From: Phaseolus vulgaris
Lineage: Eukaryota > Streptophyta > Magnoliopsida > Fabales > Fabaceae
DNA length: 64,000 nt
Direction of reading: 5' to 3'
NCBI RefSeq assembly: GCF_000499845.2
Contig: NC_023754.2
Coordinates: 24,214,611 to 24,278,610 of the forward strand
Of the stretch, positions 33,098 through 46,501 are shown piece after piece (position 1 is the stretch's first letter; each line of letters opens with the position of its first letter). The notes under the pieces are model-generated. The model saw only the letters and a list, made by a program, of their open reading frames with translations, did no database searches and was not told the origin of the DNA. The translations under genes were made by a program, and so were the position numbers.

Positions 33098-36000
33098 CTT
33101 GTTGTGATTTTCCTTGCTGAGTAACCTTACAAATAGATATGCAAGAGGTTGGAAGCATCAACACTTATCAAGGAAACCTAAAATTCCTCAGCTAGGTAAA
33201 GGCTACACAGCTGATGACTTCGGAAAGTATATACATGGTGATTCAAGATGATACATTGCTGAGGATAATGTGCAGGATCCCAATGGTTCATATATGCTGC
33301 TTAGTGTGAGGCATTTGTTCATTGAAGTGAACTTATGCTGCTCTGTGGTTGATGATTCATACACAACTACAGGTTTCCAAAGAAAAGAAATATTGCTTCT
33401 GTAAATCATATGCTGTGAAAAAAAAAAAGGCATTACCTGTTACTTTTCTCCCATTACCCCCCATCTCTTCCATCTTGATAATAAAGACTGAAAAATCTAT
33501 TTTGAAATACCAAAATGGTATTATTGGTTAATGATTATCAGCAACCAAAAAGACAAGAAGCCTCGGCTTAAATTTAGAATGAAGAGCAAGATAAGATTCC
33601 CCTAAAGGAATGACTAATCAAAGTTCAAAACCAAACAGTAATTACCGTGTTCAATATGTCAAATATGTTCAATAAGATTCTCCAGTGGTAATTTTGCTCA
33701 ACATTCTGTATCAACTATGTAACCAAAGTTACTGATCTATGATTATGACATTGGTTTATGCTTCAAACAGAAAAGGAAAAAGCAAACGATACCATAAACA
33801 AATTGTACTGAATAATTTGACTGAAAGGAGCATAATTAGACAAGTAACTATGCCAATTTTTCCTCACTTCCACATTTTTTATTTGCCAGTTTGTATTTTC
33901 TTCAAAAGCTTAAAATTGATTAAATTCTCAAAATAAACAAAGAGACCTAAGCATGACTAGAAAAAAAATAGAGCCGAACCCAATACATAGACTAATTTTG
34001 ATAAAAAAAATTAGTTAAAAAGATAACTAAATAGCTGAAAACTAACTAAAATCTAAAAGTGTATGCAAAACTAGCTAAAAATTATAAAATGATAATTTAG
34101 GACATGATTAGTTATTGAATCAAATCTCAATATTAGGTAATTGTATATTTTCAATTATTATAAATTTATCCATTTTAATTTGATTTAAACTTTTTAATAT
34201 AAATTGAATTTCACATAATATTTGTGTGAAAAACTATTCTTTATTATAATTTAAAATATTTATCATTTTGGAATAATTTTTTAAAATAGAAATAAACAAT
34301 TCCATAATTAAAACAATAATTAAAAAGTGTAAGATTAAATAATAATAATACAAAAATGTAACAATAAAACAATAACCTAAGAATTATAATGATAAATAGG
34401 ATTCTGACATTCTGATTTTTATTATTATTTTAAAAGGTAAAATAATATATTTTATCTAAATAGATTATTTTGAAACGTTAATATAAGTAATTTTTTAATG
34501 CAAATTTAAAGCTATTAAAAAATTCATTATAAAACATAAATCAAATAATCTCATAAAAAAATCATCTAACACATATGATTTACTCACAAACTTAGGATCT
34601 TAAATTTCACTGAATAATCAATAATATTTGATTTTCATATTGTTTTTGTTGTAAACCTTCTACTTTTAGTTCTACTGCATCCAACAAAACAACACTAAAT
34701 CTTTGTTTTTAATTAGTACATTTTCCATCTCATCTTATCTTTCTTTAATGCACACATTTTAACTACTACTACATTATACAATTACAAGAGTTTATTATTT
34801 TCAATGATATTGTTGAAAAAATAAATTAATAATTTGTATATTCTGAAGTACAAATAATTTGAGACAAAGAAATATTCAAAAAGTGACAAATCAAACGACA
34901 AAGTTATCAGCATTTAGATTTGTAAAGAGAAATAAAATAGTAACCATTGTTGTCACAATCTAGAAGGGAGAAAAGTGTGCAACTTTAACCTTTTCAAAAT
35001 ATTTAAATTTCAGCCTATAATATATATTATGTAGATGGTAAGTGTTTATTTTTATATAATTAAAATTTATAATAAACATATTTTCAATATGTAAATTATG
35101 TTATACTTAATATTTATAGTAAATAAAAACATTTTAATATATTATATTTATAATTTACAAAAAACCAATTTAAATTATAACACCATACACAATTTCCATA
35201 GAAAGAAATTAAATCTTAGTTTAAAAATAAAATAAAAAAATCAAAAGGATAAAATATATTAACATACAAGTAAGTAAAAAAAAAAACTGTTTAACTAATT
35301 GTAACAAAATGTATGAATACACATTTAAAAAAATAGAGAATAAACATCTTCATCTCTAAATTGTTTATTTTAATTCTTATATATATAAACTGAGTATTAA
35401 TAATTGATCATCCAACCACAGCCTCTCATAAACCTTTCTAGATAGTTAAAGGTAATAATACTATAGTGTGTAGAAATATTTTTTTAAAGCAAAGTTATTT
35501 ACTGTCATTTAATGATATTTGATATTTTTCTTATGAAGTTATTAAATGTCATTAAATGGTATTGAATAATTTCAATTAAAAGTTAAACTATTGATATTTA
35601 AAAAAATTGAAATTTAACTTAAAAATTATAATTTGAGATGATTGAAATAATTGGTTTGGCTAAATTGTAAGATATACACTAACTTTTTAAAAAAATATAA
35701 AAAAATGCTTATGTTTTAATTTTATCAGTATTTATATGTTTACTCTTTATAAATAACTCAAACTAAATATTAAGTTAAAAGAGTAATACTACTATTGTAG
35801 AAAAATTAGTACTCCTTGTGAAAAAAATGTTACTCTCTTCGGTTTATGAGTTGTTTAAGCTTTATTTTTACATAAAACTTAGTTTAAATCCTAAACCTAA
35901 AAATATACAACTATTTTATATTACATATCAAAATATATCCCTCTTTATACATAAAGGATTACAAACAAAATATTCAAATGAAAACTTATATTTCTTTGAT

Positions 36001-37379
36001 TGCTCACTGAGGAACTTTATCACCTGCAGTCTCATATACTCACATGTAAATTAATAAATTAACACGATCATCACATATTAAAGAAAACAAATACAAAATA
36101 AAACACATGATATGTTAACTATTTTTATTTATTTATTTTTTATTGTTGATAAAAAAAAATGTTAACTATTTTCAAGAATTCTAATATAAATTTGACTTTT
36201 AATAACAAGTATAATCCATCAAATTCTCATCATTTGCACAAAATCATAAAGTGTCTTTCACATTCATAATTCATATTATTCCTATCAGATTTCTACTAAC
36301 ACTACTTTCAGAAGACTATATATTGACATTAGCATCCAAATACATGCATCTGTCATATTATTCCCCGTAAATTCACACAGTAATGTGCATAATCATATCA
36401 ATATCTCATCATCTTATATAACAGGATAAATCCATATGATCTACTATGATCAATTCTTTCAAACCTCAGACTCAGTCAAATGAACCTCTGACTTTCACCA
36501 ACTAATTAACTTCATCTATATGATGATTCCGTTATATCAGTAGAATCAAGTCAAGATCGTCTCATTCACAAAATACTCTCATATCAATACACACTAATAA
36601 ATTACATCACTTCTAATCTAAGGTTATTTTCTAGATCCTTATATTACATGGTGAGAAAAATAGATAAAATAAAAAATTGTACATTTAATTTACTAGAATA
36701 AAGAACATTTATTAAAAAATTTATTTCAACAAAATAATCTTAAAAGCATATAAAGGAGGAATATATTATAGGGGCAATAACAGTTTAAATTGTACTTTCA
36801 CCTCTCAAATATATAATATATTTAATATTTAATAAAAATCAAATTCTCAATATAAAACTCTAAATTTAAAAGCTTTGCTATAAGAAAGAGTAGTAGTAAA
36901 TATAATTTTGTTCACTAAAATAATTATGCACTCTTCTCTCTTCGTTATTTGCAATTGTTGCACATCTAATATGTCAATAATCAAGTGTTATTGAAATTAT
37001 AAAGAAATATATACAGGAGAACTATTTGTTTTCAGAGGCAATTTTTTTTTTTCAGAAAATATGAAACTGGGATAAAATGAAACAAAGGGAGTAAGTTTTA
37101 CATAAAATTAATAACATTTAATTTATTTTTATGAAGACAATAACTGTCATTTAATGTTTTTAATTGAATATGCTCTTCACGTAATTAAATAATGGCATAA
37201 AGTGTTGAAAGTTTATTGGTTAATATTTTGATTGAAAGTAGAGAGTATAACATAAGATGCTAAATTTGTATAGACTTCATTAATTGATGTTTAATTATGA
37301 GACAGACAACAAGGTGAGCATGAATGAATGAATGAATAAGAAAGAGAGAAAAAGTGGAAATTTAAGGAAATTCCAGCTG
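33098..37379. other. intergenic, 4.3 kb, mostly AT-rich
   Basis: The first 400 bp are the likely 3' UTR of the SixA-like gene. 33950-36150 and 36650-37300 are very AT-rich. 36180-36620 is less so (short CT/CA-rich words) but has no open frame of note. Nothing that I can name was seen. Confidence 0.5.
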
Positions 37380-38307
37380 GTTGCTTCAGATGTTCTGTCT
37401 GTTTTTGATCTTCTCCTTCATTTCCCATCTCCGATGATTTCTCCTACTCAGTAAAATCCAAAGGACAAACCAAAAAACAACAACAAAACTTTCATTCTTT
37501 CTTATTTCTGCATACTCTTCCGATTGGCACATGCTTCTGTTTCTGGGTCATACCCTCTTCTTCTTTCTGGTAAAGTTTTTTTCTTTTTCTTTTTCTCTTT
37601 CCATTTCCCCGGGCTTTGCTTCCCCTTGTTGTTAAAATCAGATTCAGGGGGCATTGGATTGATATTCATCAACATGGTGAATGTGGGATCTGACAAGGAA
37701 TTTTTGTCCCTTTCTTTCATCTCTCTGCCTGCATTCATGGCTCGTTGCTTGTTTCATCAGCTTTTGCCATTTTTGTTGCAATGTTTGGGACTGTTTCGTG
37801 GGACTCACGTGTATACTGTTACTCGTGATTGGAATTTTTTAGCCGTGGATAAAGTTGATGGAATGATGGTGGAAAAAAGTGGGGTTCAAAAGGAGCTTTT
37901 GTTTGGGGTAGAAATTTCGGGCTTTCTGTGCCTTTTGTATGTTTTTTTTTCGTAGAAAGCAGCTTTTGTGAACAAATTATGGCGTTTGATTATGGAAACG
38001 CTTTCATTTTATTCGTTTTTCCTCATGTAACCTGTTCTCTTTTGATTGAAAATGACACTTTTTTCTTAGAAGGTTTGGTGTATGTTTCTTGCAGGAATAG
38101 GGCATTAACAGCATTTGCTGGAAATGGTGTTCCTTGAGTAACGTCTGTCATTCAAATTCAGGCTTGAATGATTTGAGATTAAGGAACAACTACAGGAGTT
38201 TCTTCTGCTTCGAAAGATGAGGGTGAATTGACTTTGAGCTTCTCAGAGGCTCCATCTAGTTGTAATCTTATGAAGTGGAGCTTCTCTGAGATACATGTTG
38301 AAGAAAG
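37380..38307 (+). promoter_or_regulatory. 5' leader of the alpha/beta hydrolase gene, with leader intron
   Basis: A CT-rich stretch (about 37390-37569) ends ttctttctg|gtaaag, a good donor. A matching acceptor, tttcttgcag, ends at 38094, and leader sequence continues to the ATG at 38308. The 143-codon open frame from 37524 crosses this donor and is judged to be leader/intron sequence. Confidence 0.5.
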
Positions 38308-41300
38308 ATGATTGAGCAATTCATCAATTTCATTATTCGGCCCCCCAGGTATTACATTTTCCTGTTTGTAGGTGGCTTATCATTAATGTATTTGCATTAC
38401 AAGTTTGACTAATATGTTTCTTGTGTGTTCAAAATTCATCTTTTTATTTTATCGAAATTCGAATTGCTCTGTACTTTTCAACTGAATGCCTCTATCGTTT
38501 TAGGCAAAGCTATTCAAACAACTTTCACTACATAATTAAATTACTGCTGTTTCTGAATTTTTCTCTTGTATTCAGCTAATTCAACTACCTAAGTGCCCCT
38601 GCATGCTCTACTTGTGGTTATCTTTTCTCTAGTAAATTGAATTACAGTATCAGTGTATCTACTTTGTCAAATATACAGGGCTGAATATGATCCAGATCAG
38701 TACCTATGGGAAAAGGAATTCACCCTTGCAGGAAGAACGTACCAACGGCAGGATTTGGAGGCAAGTATGGACATAGTTTTTTTAGATTCAACTACTATTG
38801 TCCACTTTTAGAAGTTTCTTTATGACTACAATTTACTGCAAATCTTTGAAAAATAGATAGATTATCTTCCTTTTTTCTTATAAACCTTGCAGCTCAAGAA
38901 TTCCAGAGGTTATACCTTGCAGTGTAGCCATTATCTACCTTCACCTTTGCCTGAAGATATTTCCCTTCCCTGTGTTATATATTGCCATGGAAATAGGTAA
39001 GTCAACTTTTACAAATACTGCTATCACTTCAATAATCATAAAGATCATTTTTAACATTTTTTTCAGAATTATACGCTCACTCAATTCTTCTCTATTTTGG
39101 TATGTATGTACATGTACTATGACACAGTGGATGTAGGGCTGATGCCAATGAAGCTGCTGTTATTCTTCTTCCATCAAATATTAGTGTTTTTACTCTTGAC
39201 TTCTCGGGGTCAGGCTTATCCGATGGAGACCATGTTAGCCTTGGTTGGCATGAAGTAAGTTACCTAAATATTTATTTCTTTAATTAGTTTCCAAGATTAT
39301 ATGTTCATCCATCTGACTAAGTTTTCTCGAGTATCTTTAAATTTTATCTTTCATGAAATCAACAATGCAACACATGTATACACTTGCATGCTTATCTGTG
39401 TAATTTTCCTGCAATGTTTTCTCAAGTTTAATGTTTTCTATGACAGAAAGATGATCTCAAGATGGTGGTGTCATATTTAAGAAGCAAAAAACAAGTATCT
39501 CGTATCGGTCTCTGGGGACGATCAATGGGTGCTGTTACTAGGTATTACTTCTTCCAGTCAGCTTCTTTGATTTTTGATGCAGTAGTTATTTCTTTCTATG
39601 TACTTATATTACATGTTAATTGTATATAAACCAAAAAAAGGCTTTTCAAGAAAGTCTAAACTTAAGAATTCAATGCTGGGTTTTAACAGTTTGTGTAATT
39701 ATAAGCCTCATCTATGAGAATCTTTATTGTAATTTATTTCTCACTATGCTTTGGTGTGGTGTAGCCTTCTTTATGGAGCTGAAGACCCTTCTATCGCTGG
39801 GATGGTGTTGGATAGTGCGTTTTCAAATCTGTATGGTCTGATGATGGAGCTCGCTGATGTCTACAAAATTCGACTTCCGAAGTTCACTGTACGTGTTCTC
39901 TCTCCTTCCTTCCCTCTCTGTGTTTGTGCATATGTAGTACTTTAGGTTCTACCTTCTCCTTAGTGATAATAGTAAATTTGGAATTAAAATAGAAAAAGAG
40001 GATCTTCTTTTGGTTAACTTGTTACTTCTTGGAGCGATATGGTATGAATCTATAGATTGTAGTAGTTCATGGTATCTGCCACATATGGTGTGGTCTGTAT
40101 CATCAATATGATTTTTTTTTTTTCTGGTTGTGAAAGATTTCAGTATTGCATTGCTATAAATCATCTCAAAAGCTGTTTAGTGGTGTTTCTCGGGGAAGAA
40201 ATAGGAGGCTGTAATTGTAATGTTTAATTTAATTTAAGAACAATTTATCATATATGTTTGTCAGGAACAAAGACATGAAGTAAGAAAGGCAAGAAATTTT
40301 TTATTGAATAGGATGAAAATAACAATGAATAGGAGAAAAATCTCCCTCCCAAGGGCTTCCCTTTCACACAGGGCTAGTACTCAATTTACAAATGAACAAT
40401 ACTTTATCAATTTTGACCTTGAGTACAAGGTTGATTTTTAGAAGGGGTGGTATTGTTTGGACTAGGAGAAAGAGGGAGTTAGTTATGACAGTTAGGATAT
40501 TAATCAGTTAGTTACTGGTTAGTTAGGATATTAATCAGTTAGTTACTGGTTAGTTATTTTGAGTTCTTTATAAATTGAGTATTAGCTCTTTGTGAAGGGG
40601 AAACCTTGGAGGAGAGATTTATCCTATTCATTTTTAGAAACCCTTTCCTTTCTTTCTTGATTCTTCCTAACAATGTTATTTCCTACACCCAAGTTATCTG
40701 ACATGGGACTTTAAATAAGAATTTATTCAGGATTTAAGGTTTCTTGCCTCTTAGGGTTGTTTTTCTAGTTGGAAATTCAAACGATAGTATTGTTTAATAT
40801 CTATAAAGTGATAAAGTATTTCATCTTAAATCTTTCGTATGCATATTCTTGTCATGGTTGGATCTTTAATTTGAATTTATGTCTATTGCCTTTTGTTTTT
40901 TCCTTTCATTTTTTCAAGCAAAGTGGATCTAAATGTTAACTCAGAGAGCATAAGGCTAAAACCCTGCCTTCTTCTGCTCGATAATTCTCATATAAGTACA
41001 ATTTAATTGTCAATCTGACTTTCAGCCCACTAAATCTGCTAAACTGCATATATACATTACAGCATATTATCCTAATTAAGATGATAGAATAACAGTTACA
41101 AATACAAATAAATGGGCTATAAATTTGGATTGTCTTCTAGACTGTAATATTTCTGACCATTTCTAATTTTGATCAAGTCTAAGATTTTGCTGATTTGTTC
41201 CACAATTAGGTTAAAATGGCTGTACAATACATGCGACGGGTTATTGAGAAGAAGGCAAAGTTTGATATTATGAACCTGAACTGTTTGCTGGTATGGATTC

Positions 41301-43627
41301 ATTCTGCAATTTTTTCTTGACCTGGTCCACTTTTGAAATTGTAGAATTATTAATGTAAACTTAATTTATCATGTGTGTTTTCACCGGATTGGGATCCTCC
41401 TCTTCTATTTATTGTTAACAAGAGAGATAAATTTTAACCATTTATTGCGCTTTACTACTTAGTACCATTGAAATAAAAATCAACTAAAGCTATGAAAGAA
41501 GAATAGGGAACATGCATGCCTGATTAGTGGGTTATTTGGCTTTATTTCAACCTTAATAAATGGTTAGGATTTATTAAACAGAACATCTTCTGTTAACAAG
41601 AAATAGGACAGGATCCCAATCCTATTTTCACCTTGAAATCTTGCATGTTTGAATTCACTCAATTATTAGGGAGAATTCACCACTTTTTTTTATCGTTAAT
41701 TATGTTGAACACAAACTATTTCATACATAACTATAGTATAATAGCATTCATTTTTTGGCTAAACAATTAGTTTAGTCACTTCCTTTCATGACTATCTTAA
41801 TGCTTTAAAAGCTTCCAGGCTGCACGGAAGACATTCATTCCTGTTTTATTTGGACATGGTAATGATGACCAATTCATTCAGCCTCATCATTCTGACCTCA
41901 TCTCTGAATCATATGCGGTATTCCTTCAAGCCATCAGGCTAATGCTTTTAAAAGAAATATGCTATTTTCCACTCTTTGCCATAAACAATATATATATATA
42001 ACTTGGTCTCTAAATTTGTAGGGAGACAAAAATATCATAAAATTTGATGGTGATCACAACTCCTCTAGACCACAGTTCTTTTATGATTCAGTATCCCTTT
42101 TCTTCTACAATGTCCTCCGCCCTCCTCACATTCCCAGAGCTCGCAAGCTTGACAGGTATTTTGAACTAGGGGATTTGAAGATCGGTTCTGCAGTGAATGA
42201 GGTAAGTAGCACTTGAGAGAAACTGAGTCTACAGGAAATGTATATGAATTTATACTTTGTGCCAAGAATGTAGTTTGTGGACTCAAACAATGATAATACA
42301 TCAGCAAACTTCAGTGACAGTAACTTGTCATCGAAAGGGAAAAAGAAAAAGAAAGGAGATACGGGCTCATCTAGGCTTAAGTGCCTGAAACCTGTAAAAT
42401 TTAAGATGTCAACTTCCAAGTCACCTTTTGAAAATATCAGTAGAAAATGTTATTATATGGTCGCTCAATTCAGTTTTGTTATGTGTTTTATTTGAATGAC
42501 AAAGACTAATTTTCTCTTGCTTTCATTCCAGAGTCTATTATATGGGATAATCTCTAGTCTACAGTCTGCAACTATTGATGCTGCAAGTTCATCTTCCGCT
42601 CGTCCAAGAAATTCAAATTCAAACACAGCTTCTGTTAGAGAACTTATTCCAAAAGTTGTTGCAGTAGCTGCTCCTGTAGGATGCTTCCTTCCATTTGTCT
42701 CTGTAATTTTGATTAAAAATCTTTGTGCTGTTAATTCATTAATTGCTTTTAATGCAGGAGTCCGTGATCAGAGAGGAACTAATGCGTGGAAATGATGTAA
42801 CTGGCCATGATGAGCCTCCAGATATGAAGGTGATTTTATCAAGGACCCTCTCTGAAATTAAGAAATTGTTCAGGGCTTTTTCACATCTAGATCGCACTAT
42901 TTCCATCTAGAGAGGAATTGGTTACTTTTTTTTTTGGTTATAATAATTTGCTATCCATTGCATTAGTGGTCTTAAAATTCCTTTGTAGATCTTGACTCAT
43001 TTTTATTTTGTCCTGAAATGGACTTTTAATGATTCAACAGGATGAGCCAAATGACCTGGCTGAAGATTATTACTCATACACTAGCTCAACTCGAGAAAGC
43101 TGGGGCAGATGTTCTTCTTTAGTATTAAGCGATGAAGAATCTTATCCAGATTACAGGGATGATGATAATTGTTCTGAGGTCTGTCTCCAATACACATGCA
43201 TGCAAATGCACATAATATTTGATCTAAAAGTGACGTGAGAAACTTATTTGATGGTAACTTGTCTGCTTGTAAGAGAAAATATCAATTTGCATTTTCACTT
43301 TATGAAAAAGTTTCTCGAAGCAGGGCCTTATTTGTAGTAGACTATTTTATTTTCGGGTAATTAATACATTGGCATGGTTGTTATGTGCTTCATGTGTCTA
43401 ATAATATTGAAATACTCTTGAAGGCATTTGCAACACCCCTTGGAAGTCTGAGAGAAATGTCTGCAGACCCTAAAGAAGAGGAAAAAAGCCAGAAAAAGAA
43501 GCAGAAAGCTGAAAGATCCACAAAGAAGCACAAGTCTGACAGATTTGAGAAGTGGGAGTCCTTAAGTCGGAAGCTGCGACTTTGCATTCTAAAGGGATCT
43601 GCCAATCGGAGACCAAAGCGCTCTTGA
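38308..43627 (+). CDS. alpha/beta hydrolase (serine aminopeptidase S33-like) with charged C-terminal extension
   Basis: Fourteen exons: 38308-38348, 38679-38760, 38893-38996, 39128-39254, 39447-39541, 39765-39888, 41210-41290, 41819-41917, 42022-42201, 42274-42459, 42532-42675, 42758-42829, 43041-43178 and 43424-43627 (about 558 residues). Exons 1-9 read in continuous phase and form the hydrolase. It starts MIEQFINFIIRPPRAEYDPD and has oxyanion-type motif YCHGNSGCRADANE. The nucleophile elbow is GRSMG (Ser144), the acid is in FGHGNDDQFI (Asp235), and the His is in FDGDHNSS (His263). The triad is therefore intact. The C-terminal half is basic and Ser-rich without catalytic motifs. The 3' end of exon 10 (ATG|gtcgct) and of exon 11 are the least certain borders. 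The intron after exon 2 begins with GC. The substrate is unknown. Confidence 0.85.
38761..38892 (+). other. non-canonical GC-AG intron in the hydrolase gene
   Basis: Exon 2 ends GATTTGGAG and the intron starts gcaagtatgg; it ends ccttgcag. The donor AG|GCAAGT is the strong consensus seen at genuine GC-AG introns. Using the nearest GT (four bases later) would shift the frame away from DLE|LKNSRGYTLQC, which matches the family. Confidence 0.85.
40261..40672. mobile_element. inverted-repeat insertion built from LTR-like arms, hydrolase intron 6
   Basis: The left arm (about 40261-40397) and right arm (about 40561-40672) are inverted copies. Examples are caatgaatagga / tcctattcattt, caagggcttccct / aggggaaaccttgg, gctagtactcaattta / taaattgagtattagc, and aagaaaggcaag / ctttctttcttg. 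Between them is a 31-bp exact duplication (gttaggatattaatcagtta unit at 40491 and 40522). The agttagttactggttagtta words and closing cctttctttcttgattcttc look like legume Copia LTR sequence (recalled), suggesting two LTR pieces head to head. No open reading frame. Confidence 0.7.
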
Positions 43628-46501
43628 CATGTCTTGACTGCTATGTGTTACATAGTTAGCTAACTACATGTTTTCATAAGATCAATGTAAGACACTGCTA
43701 TGTTTAGGCACTTCATGAAACTCAACTTGTTTGTAGGTTAACTAGTTGATTGACTTGACTCTCATTTGGGAAATAATTCAACATGTATTTATGTGCGAAA
43801 TGTTGGTTTCTCTTTCTGGCTCATCAAGTTCTTCTTCTATTTATATTTAGGTCTCTTAATTAGATTCTATTCAATATTTATTATTGAGTGAACATCCATT
43901 TTGGTCTTTGAAACATATAAACGGTGACAGGTAGATAGATTCCTGAAAGAATTTATGACATTCAGGTTTTTATGGTTTTCAAATGTTGGACACATTAGTT
44001 CTTGTGTTAGGATCGTAAATAGATGTCTGTTAAGTGTGAAGATGTCATTTTTTTTACTAGTTAGCGTTTCACTGTTATCCAGGTCTTCTTCTATGCAGAC
44101 AAACCCTGCTGCTTCGTCTCTTCAATTTCCTCATGTTTTTCTCTCTGGCTACTCATTCATCTCTTTCTCATCATTGGGATCTTTAAACTCTCATTTTCTC
44201 TACTATCTCTAGAAATTGAACGTGATTTCTGCAACTTTTTTGCTGTGCATTCTCCTCCCTACACAGCTAACACTAGTAGATTCTGTGTTATTGGACTCAT
44301 CCACACAACCCCTTTTGCATTCAGGTGGACAAAGTCAAAACCAACCCTCTCTTTTTCTTCCCAACACAAGAAGACATATCTTTTCTCCCACACATAACAA
44401 AAAGTAAACTTCTTTCGCTCACAATTCGGCTGAATTTTGGACCAAGATGGGTGCAGGGAACTATTACTGGATCCTCTAGGTGAACAGCAATGCCACGGAT
44501 GAAGAAATCAAGAGGGCAAAAAAAATGTTTGCCATGAAATGACACCCAGATAAGAAGGGTTTGCAGAGGAGGAGAAGAATGATATCTTTTACAAACATCA
44601 ATTATGACAGAACAATGATATCTTTTCACATAACATACAACTGTTTACATTACTGACAGAGTTAACTGATTTTAACAGAAGGATTTATATATTCAACAGT
44701 TGAAAACTATAAGAATTTAAATGTCACCAAAAAAAATTCAGAAATCTACCTATCATGTCCTATGCTTTTTAGAGACAAAAATATTATTACTCATTTATTA
44801 TTTTTGAAGTTGTTGATGATAAATCACACCTTAAAAGGTAATTTAATATGCTAATAATTATTTAAAAATATATTGTGTACTTGTAAGTTAATTTTTTTCT
44901 GCACTTTCATCATGGTAATTTCTCCTCTTATACTACTAGAAATATTTGGAATTTCGTTTATTTTGTTAGTCATTCTCTTCCAATGTGAAATACATTGTTC
45001 AGTAATTGTTGTACAAATAGTGTAAAAAAATAAAAAATAAAAAAATGGACATAATTAAAAGTTGAAAAGCTATTGAAAACGGGGAATGTTAGGAGTGAGA
45101 AAATGAAAATGAATAAACTAATTGAATTAAATATTTTTTATCAAACTATTTAACTATAGACATAATTACTTTATTGTCACCCCAAATGATAAAATTTGTC
45201 TTCAAAGTATAAGTAATTAATTGAAGTTTTACAGCTAGATAATATCTGAAAGTTAAAAATAAAAGTCTTATTTTTAATTTTTTAAGGATTATGACATCAT
45301 ATCATTTTAAATTTATTCATTCAACTTAATTACTTGTTCTGGTTTTGAATATATTTTTGAGTTGTTAATTAAATCCTACATTGCACGTGAATTATTATTT
45401 ATATTTTTATTTCTTATTTTCATATCTGTTACATAATTTATGGTTCGTCTTGATTTTCGTTTTTTATCTTTTTATCAATTTCATAATTTTAAATTTAATA
45501 TTTATAACATTAAGGTGTATGAGTCCTAACTTCAAGGTTTATTATGGAATTTGAGTATTTTACATTTCCAATGATTTAATTTGTCTGATTAAATAAATAT
45601 ATAATTGCGAATGTTATGATATCATTTGTTATACTTATAAAATATCCATTTTGTTCAACAAGTTCAAATTTAAAAATCTTATTGCAGATTTTAAAGCTGT
45701 ATATTGCGTTTATTATTAAAAATTATAAAAATACATATTATCATATAATCATTAAACTAACTATTCAATATAGTAATAATTATTAACTAAATCCAAGACA
45801 CCACTAATCAAGTTATCAACTAATATATTATTAATGTACATAAAAATTTTAGAACGTATTTTTAAGCTTTTGTGATATTTAAAAGTATATTTTAAAACTT
45901 ATATTTAATCTTATGAGAATTTAAATTTTAAATGAAAATTGATATAAAAATGGATAATACGAAATTTAAAATGAATCATAAATTTTGTAAAAAGATGGTA
46001 AAATATATGATAAGATATTAATGTGTTTGATAATAATTTAAATATAATGTAACATTTTATTGAAAATTTGAAAATATTTCCAAAGATCAATGACAGAAGT
46101 TCTTGAGTTTAAACACTTAATTTAAAATGAAATTTTATGAGATGTCATAAGTGTTTGAAAAAAATAAAAATAAAAATAAAACAACTTTCACTCTGAATCA
46201 CACAGTTCCTCTGGGCAGTGAAGTGATTTGAATTACCCCACCATAATGTTCATGTGAATTACCATGGTTTATGAAGCAAATGACAAGATTTTTTCTATTA
46301 ACCCAATTCAACTTAGTTCTCTAAAACAATTAAAGGGTGGATGTTTAGTCAAGTACTGAACATTTGAACTGAAAACTAAGAACATTGGGAATCTATGATG
46401 ATCAGGTCCCCTGGTCTATTAAGGAATACAAATAAAACAGAAACTAAGCTTAGAAGGAAGATAAAATGAGTCCTAGAACACAACCTACACATTACACCAA
46501 A
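43628..46501. other. intergenic between hydrolase and PHL7-like gene
   Basis: 43628-43900 is presumed hydrolase 3' UTR. 43930-44440 is CT-rich with no clear gene, although it directly precedes the DnaJ remnant and may be co-inserted. 44650-46200 is AT-rich with nothing recognised. 46400-46501 is probably 3' UTR of the minus-strand PHL7-like gene. Both flanking genes point inward. Confidence 0.5.
44447..44600 (+). pseudogene. DnaJ (HSP40) J-domain pseudogene fragment
   Basis: From the ATG at 44447 the frame reads MGAGNYYWIL, stop, VNSNATDEEIKRAKKMFAMK, stop, HPDKKG. This is the start of a J-domain: the helix I YY-IL pattern, NAT-DEEIKRA, and the diagnostic HPD motif followed by K. Two in-frame stops interrupt it. 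The TAG sits where family members usually have Lys or a similar residue, and the TGA where they have Trp (TGG to TGA is one base). Similarity fades soon after HPDKKG, so helices III-IV are missing or unrecognisable. No intron separates the pieces, so it may be a processed or captured fragment. The J-domain normally stimulates Hsp70 ATPase; this copy cannot encode a working one. Confidence 0.8.

Noticed and set aside
37524..37955. 143-codon frame before the hydrolase gene
   Set aside because: Crosses a good splice donor (37570) and has no homology to the hydrolase; interpreted as leader and leader intron.
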